Assembly (NCBI GenBank): GCA_016721425.1
Contig: JADKID010000005.1
Location: 744,001-808,000 of the forward strand
DNA from: Bryobacterales bacterium
GTDB lineage: Bacteria; Acidobacteriota; Terriglobia; Bryobacterales; Bryobacteraceae
DNA length: 64,000 nt
Direction: 5' to 3'
Below are positions 9,811 through 17,592 of this stretch, piece after piece. The translations under genes and the position numbers were made by a program. Position 1 is the first letter of the stretch, and each line of letters opens with the position of its first letter. The notes under the pieces are model-generated. The model did not search any database and was not told the origin of the DNA. It saw only the letters and a program-made list of their open reading frames with translations.

Positions 9811-11097
9811 GTGCAGCAATTCATCCTCTCCATCCTCGCCGTGATCCGTGTCTTCTTCCGCAGTCGAAGCGATACCGCCCTCGAAGTCCTCGCACTCCGA
9901 CAGCAGGTCGCTGTGTTGAAACGCAAGCGATCTCGTCCGCCCTTGAACTTCCTCGACCGCCTCTTCTGGAGCACTTTGCGCCGTTTCTGGCCTGGTTGGA
10001 AGAACGTCCTGGTCATCGTCAAGCCCGAGACGGTCGTCGGCTGGCACCGTGCCGGCTTCCGCTTTTACTGGCGGTGGCTTTCCCGCCCGCGCGGCGGTCG
10101 GCCGAAGCTCCCCGAGGAGGTTCGACAGCTCATCCGACGGATGGCGAAAGAGAATGCAGGCTGGGGCGCACCCAAGATCCACGGTGAGATTCTGAAGCTC
10201 GGCTTCGTTGTCTCCGAGCGAACCGTGGCTCGCTACCTGCGGCGCATTCGTCGTCGTGGTGACCCTGCAAAACGGTGGCTTGCCTTCTTGCAGAATCACC
10301 GTGAGGTGATCGTCGCGTTCGACTTCTTCACAGTACCAACGATCACATTCAAACTGCTGTACTGCTTCTTCGTGATCGAGCACGGCCGTCGAAAGGTCCT
10401 CCTCTTCCACGTAACCGGCCACCCGACCGCGGAGTGGGTGGTCCAGCAATTGCGCGAGGCTTTTCCCGAGGCGGCTCCATACAAGTATGTGATACTCGAC
10501 AACGACTCGATCTTCAACGGCGAGGTGACTGCGTTCCTGACGTCTGCGGGGCTGGAACCAAAGCGGACGAGTATCCAGGCCCCATGGCAAAATGGAACGG
10601 CCGAAAGATGGGTCGGAAGCGCCCGCCGGGAAATGCTGGATCATGTGATCCCGCTGAATGAAGCGCATCTTCGGCGGCTGATCCGAGAATACGTGGATTA
10701 CTACCACGACGACCGTCTGCATGACTCCCTGGAAAACGACTCACCGTCCCGCCGCCCCGTTGAGGCCAAGCCGGAAGGCAACGGCGAAGTGATCGCGCTC
10801 GATCGAGTCGGCGGTTTGCACCATCGCTACACCTGGCGCCGCGCTGCCGGAACGGCGGAAAGAACCACGCCCCCTGTCGCCGATCCTACAGCGCTGAATG
10901 GTACCGGTGTGCGTGGGCGGGCGCGATCGACGGCATTCACCACCGATTCGGCCCAACACGCCGGCAGTTTGCGACCTGCCATTCCGTCTCCCGATGAGAC
11001 CTTTCGCACCAACCCCACCGATTTCGCCGTTACGGAACGTTGCGCCTCGCCCCCGACCAGCATGTGGCTACGCACCACTTGCGAATCCCGTCGATGA
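9811..11097 (+). CDS. DDE integrase-core transposase with an atypical C-terminal tail
   Basis: GTG 9811 gives VQQFILSILAVIRVFF, which fits the usual N-terminus of this family; an in-frame ATG at 9736 would add 25 unlike residues. The order is an N-terminal LEVLALRQQVAVLKRK segment, a WHR..FRFYWRWLSR linker, a helix-turn-helix (AGWGAPKIHGEILKLGF..ERTVARYLRR), then the rve DDE core: first Asp in AFDFFTVPT, second in ILDNDS, and Glu in QNGTAERWVGSARRE. This is the IS3/IS481-like 'integrase core' group frequent in Acidobacteria. Members normally end soon after GGLHHRYTWRRAA (about 10845). The remaining 84 codons are low-complexity and look like read-through into flanking DNA. No clear terminal inverted repeats were found. 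Confidence 0.82.
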   Translation: MQQFILSILAVIRVFFRSRSDTALEVLALRQQVAVLKRKRSRPPLNFLDRLFWSTLRRFWPGWKNVLVIVKPETVVGWHRAGFRFYWRWLSRPRGGRPKLPEEVRQLIRRMAKENAGWGAPKIHGEILKLGFVVSERTVARYLRRIRRRGDPAKRWLAFLQNHREVIVAFDFFTVPTITFKLLYCFFVIEHGRRKVLLFHVTGHPTAEWVVQQLREAFPEAAPYKYVILDNDSIFNGEVTAFLTSAGLEPKRTSIQAPWQNGTAERWVGSARREMLDHVIPLNEAHLRRLIREYVDYYHDDRLHDSLENDSPSRRPVEAKPEGNGEVIALDRVGGLHHRYTWRRAAGTAERTTPPVADPTALNGTGVRGRARSTAFTTDSAQHAGSLRPAIPSPDETFRTNPTDFAVTERCASPPTSMWLRTTCESRR

Positions 11098-11477
11098 CTT
11101 CCACAAGCGGCACCGGCACGATGTCCGGTGGGCGGAAGGCCGCCATATTGCCGAACAGGTCCTCAGCGATCATCTCTGCTTCGACCAGCCCGAAGCGCGT
11201 AGACGACTGGCGGTCAACAGGGCGTGGGCGCCCCGTCGCGCTGAAGATGTCCCGGGACTCAAGCCCGGGTTTTCTTGCCGGCGGGGCAGTCGCCTTCGCG
11301 GATGGTGGGATCGCCGTCACACGAGAGAGTGTACAGTAAGTTCGGGTCGTCCGCCGCAGGCCGCTGCACGGTATCCATTGTATCAGCGCTGTGGTTCGCG
11401 CATCTCTTCCAGGCATCCACTGCACGGCCACCAAGGCATTGACTTTAGACAAACAGATAAGTGGCGCAAGCCTCATA
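11098..11477. other. Intergenic stretch without a supported gene
   Basis: A minus-strand frame covers 11030-11599, and part of it (about 11030-11220) has protein-like composition. No start, domain or neighbour supports it, and its 5' part overlaps the toxin-antitoxin promoter. It is left uncalled and may be a decayed remnant. Confidence 0.4.
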
Positions 11478-11509
11478 GTGTCAAGTTTTACTGCAATAAA
11501 ACTTGACAC
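11478..11509. promoter_or_regulatory. Operator of the AbiE-type operon: perfect 13-bp inverted repeat
   Basis: GTGTCAAGTTTTA at 11478-11490 and its exact complement TAAAACTTGACAC at 11497-11509, separated by CTGCAA. The right arm contains the -35 element TTGACA. AbiEi antitoxins of other systems autoregulate by binding inverted repeats in their promoter, so this is the expected operator place and form. Confidence 0.7.
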
Positions 11510-11531
11510 ATTAGAGCACCAGGCCGATACT
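11503..11531 (+). promoter_or_regulatory. Promoter of the AbiE-type operon, probably giving a leaderless mRNA
   Basis: TTGACA at 11503-11508, a 17-bp spacer, and GATACT at 11526-11531. The antitoxin ATG is at 11538-11540, about where transcription should start, and no Shine-Dalgarno fits in between, so the first cistron would be translated from a leaderless message. Confidence 0.6.
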
Positions 11532-11537
11532 CTGGAT

Positions 11538-12296
11538 ATGGACCGCGCCACCACATCTGCCGGACCCATGGGTATTGCGGCTTTGGTTCGCCAGCGCATC
11601 GAGCGCGGCGGCGAACGCCTGTGGCGACTCGAAGACTTCCGCGATCTCCATTCGACGCCGTCGCCTAAAGTCTGTCGCGCCTCACTCGTAATGGGGCGAT
11701 AGAGCGTCTTAGTAAGGGGCGTCTACTTTCGCAACCGCGAAACGGCATTCGGCAAGAGCCGACCCAACCCCGCCGTCATCCAGAAACTTGCGAAGAAGAG
11801 CAACCCGGTTTTCCCGGCAGGTACAGCGGCTGCGAACCTACTCGGCTTCAGCACCCAGTCCGCCCGTCGAGGCGAAGTCGCAACCAGTGGGCTGAGCCTG
11901 CCTCGAAAACTGGTTGGCGCGGATACCGTTATTCACACCCGCAGGCCCGAAGCCTGGGCGAAACTTACCGAGCAGGACGCGGCACTTCTCGACTTCCTGA
12001 GACGAGGTGGCAAGGCGAGTGAACTATCCCCCGAGCAAACGGTTCAGCGAGTGCTAGCGGTGATTTCCGAAGGAGGACGATTCGAGCGGTTGCTCGGTGT
12101 TGCAGCCACGGAGCCGCCGCGTGTCAGGGCGATGTTCGGAGCCATCGGCACACATCTGGGCAAGAACGCGACCGCGCTCAAACGCCTGCGCGCGTCGCTC
12201 AATCCCTTCTCAAAATTTGATTTCGGTATGCTGGCCGGTCTACCGCACGCGCAGGCATGGCAGGCAAAGGATCGGCGCTCGCATGAGACTCTTTGA
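11538..12296 (+). pseudogene. AbiEi-like (DUF6088) antitoxin/transcriptional regulator, frame broken twice
   Basis: Starts MDRATTSAGPMGIAALVRQRI at 11538 with the winged-helix N-terminus of DUF6088/AbiEi proteins. The frame meets TAG at 11700-11702. The segment of about 11665-11715 reads correctly only in another frame (SRLTRNGAIERLSKG). The original frame then resumes at GVYFRNRETAFG (about 11718) and stays open to 12296. Two compensating indels (one base lost near 11665-11672, one G gained in GGGG near 11716-11719) account for this. The repaired protein is about 252 residues, normal for the family. Its 3' end overlaps the toxin start by 14 nt. Function in the family: neutralises the AbiEii nucleotidyltransferase and represses its own promoter. 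As sequenced, no full-length antitoxin is made. Confidence 0.72.
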
Positions 12297-13305
12297 ACAT
12301 CCTGACTTTGAGCAAGCCATCCTCCAGGCTGCTGAGTTCTTTCGCGAGCAGGGACTCAGGCCAGCCATCATCGAGAAAGACTACTACGTCACAGAAACGC
12401 TGCACTCCCTCGCCGCCACCGCCGCCGGTACCGCGAGCGCAGCCATCAGCAACGCCGACGACAACACCAGCAGCACCACGATCAACACCAGGATCATCTT
12501 CAAAGGCGGCACCAGCCTCTCGAAAGGTTGGAATCTGATCCAGCGGTTTTCGGAAGACATCGACATCTTCCTCGATCCGCTCGCTTTCGAACCGCCGCTT
12601 GGCAAGCGAGGCATCGACCGGGAACTCAAGAACCTTCGCGACGCCATAGCCGGGCATCCTGGTTTGACGTACGTCGCAGGCGAAAGCCAGACCATCGGAG
12701 GCTTCGGACGAAATGACCGCTTTTCCTACTTGCAGCGATTCGGCGGACCGGGCGAGGTCGCAAATCGCGTCCTGCTGGAAGCGGGTACGGCAAGTGGACG
12801 CGAGCCGACGGCAACCGTCGAGATCAGTTCCTATGTGGGGCAGTTTCTCACGAACAAGGGGATCACCCTGGGCGCGGAAGACGAAGCGCCCTTCTTCATG
12901 CGGCTGCTCCACTTCCGCCGGACTTTCGTCGAGAAGCTGTTTGCGATCCATGGCAAGGTGGAATTGCTCAAGCGCGATGGACAGCCTCTCGGCTCGTACG
13001 CAAGGCACTACTACGACCTCTTCCAGCTCGCTGCCCAGCCCGAAGTCTCCCAGATGCTGCGCTCAGGCGAATACGCTGCCATCAAGGAAGACTACGACCG
13101 GATCAGCCGTGAACACTTTGAAAGAAGCTATTTCTGTCCCGAAGGGATGAGCTTCGCCTCAAGCAATGCCCTCTTCCCCTCAGCCGGACTCGCTGCCGTT
13201 CTCGGTAACGGATATGAGGCCCAATGCCGGTTGCTTTGCTACGGCCACTATCCGGGTTGGCCGCAGGTTCTGGCCCGCTTCGAAGAGCTGAGACAGGCCC
13301 TTTAA
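12283..13305 (+). CDS. AbiEii/AbiGii-family nucleotidyltransferase toxin
   Basis: 340 residues from ATG 12283, with AAAGGA 12 nt upstream and overlap with the antitoxin cistron. A longer in-frame start at 12097 is inside the antitoxin and rejected. Typical AbiEii layout: N-terminal helix pair ending IIEKDYYVTETL, then the nucleotidyltransferase signature FKGGTSLSK (about residue 69) followed by FSEDIDIFLDP (metal-binding Asp pair, about 88-92). The C-terminal helical part has the conserved EKLFAIHGK and ARHYYDLFQL (about 240). A Ser/Thr/Ala-rich insertion (about 42-65) precedes the signature. Family members transfer nucleotides to RNA (tRNA in studied cases) and stop growth, acting in phage abortive infection. 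The gene is intact although its antitoxin is not. Confidence 0.87.
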   Translation: MRLFEHPDFEQAILQAAEFFREQGLRPAIIEKDYYVTETLHSLAATAAGTASAAISNADDNTSSTTINTRIIFKGGTSLSKGWNLIQRFSEDIDIFLDPLAFEPPLGKRGIDRELKNLRDAIAGHPGLTYVAGESQTIGGFGRNDRFSYLQRFGGPGEVANRVLLEAGTASGREPTATVEISSYVGQFLTNKGITLGAEDEAPFFMRLLHFRRTFVEKLFAIHGKVELLKRDGQPLGSYARHYYDLFQLAAQPEVSQMLRSGEYAAIKEDYDRISREHFERSYFCPEGMSFASSNALFPSAGLAAVLGNGYEAQCRLLCYGHYPGWPQVLARFEELRQAL

Positions 13306-13799
13306 ACAAGGCCAGCAACGCGTGCAGTATGCGTATCCCCACGCATCTCGGCGCAGTATCCCTTACGTCAGCAGAGACATCATCTCGAGCGGTTTCTGAT
13401 TCTGTAGGTTCTCCCAAAAGCTCCTCGCCATTGCGTGTTCGCGGCCGCTTAGCGCCAAGCCAACGCGGTGATCGTCATCGACGGTAGGCAGGAGTGGGTT
13501 TCATTCTGGGCAACTGATCCGAGAGCAGGACCTCAAGTGTGGCGATGGGGATGTTTGTGCCCGATGAAGGAATAGCGGTACTGCAAGTGATTGATACAAC
13601 GATGGTTAACAAGCATCGACGAGCAGATCAAATCTGCGTTGGCACAAACACGTCACAAACGTGACCAAAAACTAGTGCGGATGCGTTTGGGGCGACCGTA
13701 ACCTATTGATAACAGGTTCAACCGGTCGCCCAAAAAACGCATCGTCGATGTTCAAACTAGTGCGTTACGCCAACCGCGTTGGCTGTAACTTACTGAAAA
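13306..13799. other. Non-coding stretch with structured repeats before tRNA-Leu
   Basis: No gene. It holds a palindrome GTCAC-AAAC-GTGAC (about 13652-13665), a 64-nt hairpin (13680-13743), a copy pair of AACTAGTGCG (13670-13679 and 13756-13765), each followed about 18-19 nt later by a GTAACYTAYTGAWAA motif (13698 and 13785), and a small hairpin GCCAAC-CGC-GTTGGC (about 13769-13783). Confidence 0.65.
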
Positions 13800-13803
13800 T
13801 GGT
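13670..13803. repeat. Two imperfect tandem copies of an about 86-nt unit abutting tRNA-Leu
   Basis: Each unit starts AACTAGTGCG (13670 and 13756), has a GC-rich hairpin-forming middle, and ends with GTAAC(C/T)TA(T/C)TGA(T/A)AA (13698 and 13785). The first unit's middle pairs with downstream bases to make a long stem: GATGCGTTT/GGGGCGACCG against CGGTCGCCC/AAAAAACGCATC (13680-13743), with an inner AACCT/AGGTT stem. Position next to a tRNA 3' end suggests an attachment-site region (inference). Confidence 0.5.
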
Positions 13804-13886
13804 GCGGTCGAGAGGACTTGAACCTCCACGAGATTGCTCCCGCTAGCACCTCAAGCTAGTGCGTCTGCCAATTCCGCCACGACCGC
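13800..13886 (-). tRNA. tRNA-Leu(GAG)
   Basis: 87 nt on the minus strand with encoded CCA. Acceptor GCGGTCG pairs with CGACCGC, the anticodon stem CTAGC/GCTAG encloses loop TTGAGGT (anticodon GAG), a long class II variable arm is present, and the T arm is GGTTCAAGTCC. It lies 63 nt downstream of secG, the same secG-leuU(GAG) neighbourhood known from Escherichia coli. Confidence 0.95.
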
Positions 13887-13949
13887 ATTGCCGGATCCGG
13901 ATTGCGCCGGACCCGCTTGGCAAATTCAATTATACGACAAACTTGCCCG

Positions 13950-14396
13950 CTATTTCTTGGGCGCGGCCGGAGCCTTAGCGGGAGCCGCGGGGACCGGGAT
14001 TTCCTTGGTCACGACGGTCTTGCCGGATTCGTCCTGAAGCTCCATCTTGATGGGGCCATTGGGCTGCGCGGGCTGAGCCGGAGCCGGCGTGGCCGCCTTG
14101 GGCGTGACGGGCTGGGTGGCGGCAGGCGCCTTATCCAGAACCGAGGGCCCAACAGAACCGCCGCCCTGCCGCGTGTGCAACACCGAAAGCGAGAGCGAAG
14201 TCACCATGAATAGTACGGCGGAAATAGTGGTTGCCTTGGAGAGCACGGTAGCAGCGCCGCGCGGACCAAAGGCCGTCTGCGAGCCCATACCGCCAAACGC
14301 ACCGGCGAGGTCAGCTGCTTTGCCGCTCTGCAGCAGCACAACAATCACGAGAAACAGGCACACGATGACGTGCAGTGTGGTGAACAGGATAATCAT
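13950..14396 (-). CDS. secG: Preprotein translocase subunit SecG
   Basis: 148 residues from ATG 14396. Two membrane helices, about 2-22 (IILFTTLHVIVCLFLVIVVL) and 55-75, flank the family core LLQSGKAADLAGAFGG..TAFG (22-45), the hallmark of SecG. After about residue 80 there is a Pro/Ala/Gln-rich tail with charged patches that E. coli SecG (110 residues) lacks; such tails are usual in Acidobacteria. SecG joins SecYE in the inner membrane and assists SecA-driven export. tRNA-Leu follows and a strong hairpin separates it from the TonB receptor gene upstream, so it is probably transcribed with the tRNA. Confidence 0.93.
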   Translation of the reverse strand: MIILFTTLHVIVCLFLVIVVLLQSGKAADLAGAFGGMGSQTAFGPRGAATVLSKATTISAVLFMVTSLSLSVLHTRQGGGSVGPSVLDKAPAATQPVTPKAATPAPAQPAQPNGPIKMELQDESGKTVVTKEIPVPAAPAKAPAAPKK

Positions 14397-14411
14397 TCTG
14401 GTTTCCTAAAC

Positions 14412-14447
14412 GGCGAACCCGCGCCCGTGGAAGGACGCGGGTTCGCC
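14412..14447 (-). terminator. Probable terminator of the TonB-receptor gene
   Basis: Perfect 12-bp inverted repeat GGCGAACCCGCG (14412-14423) and CGCGGGTTCGCC (14436-14447) with a 12-nt loop, placed between the receptor stop codon (14477) and the secG start (14396). The T tract after it on the minus strand is short (GTTT), so termination strength is uncertain. Confidence 0.65.
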
Positions 14448-14476
14448 AACTCATTAGTATAGCGCGTCCGGGTTCC

Positions 14477-17400
14477 CTAGAAGATGAACCGGAGCGAGAA
14501 CTGGGCGCGGCGGGCGTTGGTGCCATCCGGGAAGCCCTGGGAAGCGGAGCCGCCGCCGTACGGAACGGGCCGGATGACGCCGCTGGTCAGCTGGTAGGCT
14601 TCGGTGAAAACCGAAGTATTGGAGACGTGGTTGAACACGTTGAACGCCTCGAAGTTGGCCTGGAGCTGCATGCGCTCGCCGAAGCCGAACACTTTGCCCA
14701 GGCGGGCATCCATGCGGGCGATGCTATCGATGGGGGTGCCCGTGCGGACCTCGAACGGGACGCGGGTGTTAGCTCCGAAGCCGTTAAGGGTGGTGTTGAA
14801 GGCGGCGCCGGTGAAAGGCGTACCGTTCACGCGCAGGGTGGGCGTGGTGTACTGCGAGGAAGCAACGGTCGCCAGGATGGAAAGGTTCCAGCCGTTGACG
14901 AACTGCTTGACTGCGAAATTATCGCTCTTCTTCGTGGGCATTGTGAAAAGGCCCGTCATGACGAGACGATGACGCTGGTCGAGTTCGGAGGTGGCCTTCT
15001 CACCGCGATAGTCGCCGTTGAAGACGGTGCGCAGCGAATCGAAGAAGAGGTTGCTGCCGCCGCCGCCCTGGTTGTAATCGCGAGAGTGGGAGAGGGTGTA
15101 GGCCACGGTGCCTTCGGCCCAGCGGGACGCCTTTTTACGGAACTGAACCACCATGGCGTCGTACCACATCCGGTTGCCGTTATCGATCATGGTGACGCGC
15201 TGATAACGGGAATCCACACGGTTGGCGCGGAGGTAGCCCGGCGTGGAGTAGGTGCCCACCTGCGTACCGGCTGCGTCATTGATACGGTAGGTGATGGCCG
15301 GGCCGGGCGCACCCAAATTGAGGTCGCGCACGGAGAAGAACTTCAGGCCGCGGCTGCCGAGGTAGCTGACGGTGATGCCCATGTCACGAGCGAGCTGGCG
15401 CTCGATGCCAAGGTCCCACTGCTGGGTGTACGGCGTCGCCAGGTTGGGATCGGCGAAGCCGATGCTGACCGAGCCGGCCGGCGGGTTGGCCGTAGTAGTG
15501 GGCATGAAGTTGGGGAACGACGGGCCGGCCGCGAGATCCGCCGCGACGGTACCCTGGAGGCTGATGGACTTCTGGGCCAGGCCGGTGCTCTTCTGAAGGC
15601 CATCCACCATCGCGCCGGGCATACGGGCGTAGAAGATGCCGTAGCCGCCACGGATCACTGTCTTGGCGTCCTTGGTGGAATAGGCAAAACCGATGCGCGG
15701 GGCGAAGTTCTTGCCGGGTTGGCGGAGCTGGCCCGTTAGCGGGTAGTCCGGATTGGGCGTGCCGGGCTGCGTGAACTGGGCATACTCATAGCGAACGCCG
15801 TAGTTCAGGGTCAGGCGGCTGCTGACGCGGTACTGGTCCTGCACGTAGAAGTTGTAGTCCCTCACAGTAGTGGTGAAAACCTGTCCGCCGAAAGTCTGAG
15901 AGAAGCTCTGCCACCGCTTGCCGCCGTCTACGTTGGTGAGATCGAGGGCGAAGTTAGTGAAGTTGGCGTACGAGTAGGTGCCGCGTCCGTTGTTGAGGAT
16001 ATCGACCACGTCCTTCGTGTTGGCAAAATCGAAGCCGAACTTAACGTTGTGCTTGCCCTTCATCCAGGTGAGGTTGTCGGCAAACTGCCAGCGGTCCTCG
16101 TTGGGCTGGGTGCGCGGCAGGAAGGCGGCGACGCCCAGGTTGCCCTGGCCTTGAACGGAGAGCTGTCCCTTGAGTCCGTTTGGAGGTGCGAGTTCCGGAT
16201 TGACTCCATCGAAGAGCCGGTCCTTGAAAAACCCGATGCGCGCTTCGTTGACGAGCGTGGGAGAGAAGATGCCGGTGTAGGCGAGCCGGGCGAAGCGATG
16301 GCGCACGTTGGAGTCGCCATTGTTGCCGATGCCGCCGGCGTTGGTCAGCACGGCCTGGGTCTGGATGCCGTTGGGCGAGCTCCAGTTCATGATGTTGCCG
16401 CTAAGCGAGATGGAGTTGTTCTCGTTCGGGCGCCAGTCCAGCTTGGCAAAGTACGTGTTCTGATCGGCGGTACGGGGCAGGATGCCGAAGTAGCGGGAGA
16501 AGTAGTTGACGGCGTTGGTGCACTGGGCCGCGGTGGCAGGCGCGGCGCAGGTGCCGATGAAGACGCCGCCGGGAGTGAAGAGCTGGGGATTCTGGGCGGT
16601 GGAGACCAGCGGGAAGTTGCGGCGGGAGAGTTCAACGTTGGCAAAGTAGAAGAGCTTGTCTTTCTTGATGGGACCGCCAAGGGAGCCGCCGAACTGATTC
16701 CGCTTCTCATCGGGATTGACGCTGGCGTAGCGATCGCGGGCGTTGAAATCCTGGTTGCGGAAGAACCAGTAGGCAGTGCCGTGGAGGCCGTTGGTGCCGG
16801 ACTTGGTTACCGTGTTGACAGTGCCGCCAACAGAGCGGCCGAACTCGGCCGTGAAGCCTGAGCTCTGCACCTGGAACTCCTGCACGGCGTCCTGGCCGAG
16901 GTTGGAGCTGATGCGGGTGCGGCCAGCGTTCTCGTTGTAGTAGCCCTGCGTCGTGTCGTTGCCGTCCGTGAGGTATGCATTGCCACCGGGGATGCCGCGG
17001 AAGGTGACCAGGCCGAAGGTCCCGTCGTTGGTAACGCCGGGGGTGAGGAGCACAAAGCTATCGACGCGGCGGCCGTTGATGGGGAGATTCTGGATCTGGG
17101 CATCGTTCACAACCTGCGAGATGCCGGTCTTGAGGGCGTCCACAAGCGGCGTGGAATCCGTGATGTTAATTTCCTGCGCCTGCGCCTTGACGTCCATCGT
17201 GATGTTGATGCTGACGTTTTGGCCAACCTGCACCTGGATGTTCTTCAGCTCCCAGGCGGCGAAGCCTTCCTTGGCCGCAGAGATTTCGTAGCCGGCGGCC
17301 GGAGAAAGTGAAGGTGCTGAAAAAAGGCCGGATTCATTGGTTTCCAAGCTGCGGCGGATGCCGTTGTTGGGGTTTGAAACGATGACTTTGGCGCCGGGGA

Positions 17401-17530
17401 CAACGGCACCGGAAGCGTCCTTAACCGTGCCGTTAATGGCGCCCAGACCGGCCATGGATTGGGCCGATGCGGGAACCGCGACACACGCGACGATCAAGGC
17501 AAGTAGCAGCCAGGTTCGGATGTTATGCAC
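14477..17530 (-). CDS. TonB-dependent receptor, Oar-like, with carboxypeptidase-regulatory domain
   Basis: 1017 residues from GTG 17530. A signal peptide (HNIRTWLLLALIVACVAVPASAQS) is followed by a CarboxypepD_reg domain at about 30-110 (GAINGTVKDASGAVVPGAKV..). The plug domain comes next (about 120-230; LPINGRRVDSFVLLTPGV, FRGIPGGNAYLTDG) and then a large beta-barrel ending in aromatic-rich RAQFSLRFIF, the expected outer-membrane C-terminal signature. This architecture is massively expanded in Solibacter-type Acidobacteria and imports or binds large substrates at the outer membrane using TonB energy. It is divergent from the sulfatase gene (62 nt between starts), which suggests a role in taking up sulfated glycans (inference). 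The reading frame is intact over 3 kb. Confidence 0.93.
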   Translation of the reverse strand: MHNIRTWLLLALIVACVAVPASAQSMAGLGAINGTVKDASGAVVPGAKVIVSNPNNGIRRSLETNESGLFSAPSLSPAAGYEISAAKEGFAAWELKNIQVQVGQNVSINITMDVKAQAQEINITDSTPLVDALKTGISQVVNDAQIQNLPINGRRVDSFVLLTPGVTNDGTFGLVTFRGIPGGNAYLTDGNDTTQGYYNENAGRTRISSNLGQDAVQEFQVQSSGFTAEFGRSVGGTVNTVTKSGTNGLHGTAYWFFRNQDFNARDRYASVNPDEKRNQFGGSLGGPIKKDKLFYFANVELSRRNFPLVSTAQNPQLFTPGGVFIGTCAAPATAAQCTNAVNYFSRYFGILPRTADQNTYFAKLDWRPNENNSISLSGNIMNWSSPNGIQTQAVLTNAGGIGNNGDSNVRHRFARLAYTGIFSPTLVNEARIGFFKDRLFDGVNPELAPPNGLKGQLSVQGQGNLGVAAFLPRTQPNEDRWQFADNLTWMKGKHNVKFGFDFANTKDVVDILNNGRGTYSYANFTNFALDLTNVDGGKRWQSFSQTFGGQVFTTTVRDYNFYVQDQYRVSSRLTLNYGVRYEYAQFTQPGTPNPDYPLTGQLRQPGKNFAPRIGFAYSTKDAKTVIRGGYGIFYARMPGAMVDGLQKSTGLAQKSISLQGTVAADLAAGPSFPNFMPTTTANPPAGSVSIGFADPNLATPYTQQWDLGIERQLARDMGITVSYLGSRGLKFFSVRDLNLGAPGPAITYRINDAAGTQVGTYSTPGYLRANRVDSRYQRVTMIDNGNRMWYDAMVVQFRKKASRWAEGTVAYTLSHSRDYNQGGGGSNLFFDSLRTVFNGDYRGEKATSELDQRHRLVMTGLFTMPTKKSDNFAVKQFVNGWNLSILATVASSQYTTPTLRVNGTPFTGAAFNTTLNGFGANTRVPFEVRTGTPIDSIARMDARLGKVFGFGERMQLQANFEAFNVFNHVSNTSVFTEAYQLTSGVIRPVPYGGGSASQGFPDGTNARRAQFSLRFIF

Positions 17531-17592
17531 TGATTAGACTCCTGAAGGGGGGTAACTTCTAGTATAAGCTAGCCTAGGAGTGTTTTCTGACC

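Noticed and set aside
13600..13770. Possible CRISPR-like repeats near tRNA-Leu
   Set aside because: Only two imperfect copies of different internal sequence, no spacer-repeat periodicity and no cas gene.
14627..15739. A 370-codon plus-strand frame opposite the TonB receptor
   Set aside because: Antisense shadow; the receptor frame has signal, plug and barrel motifs.
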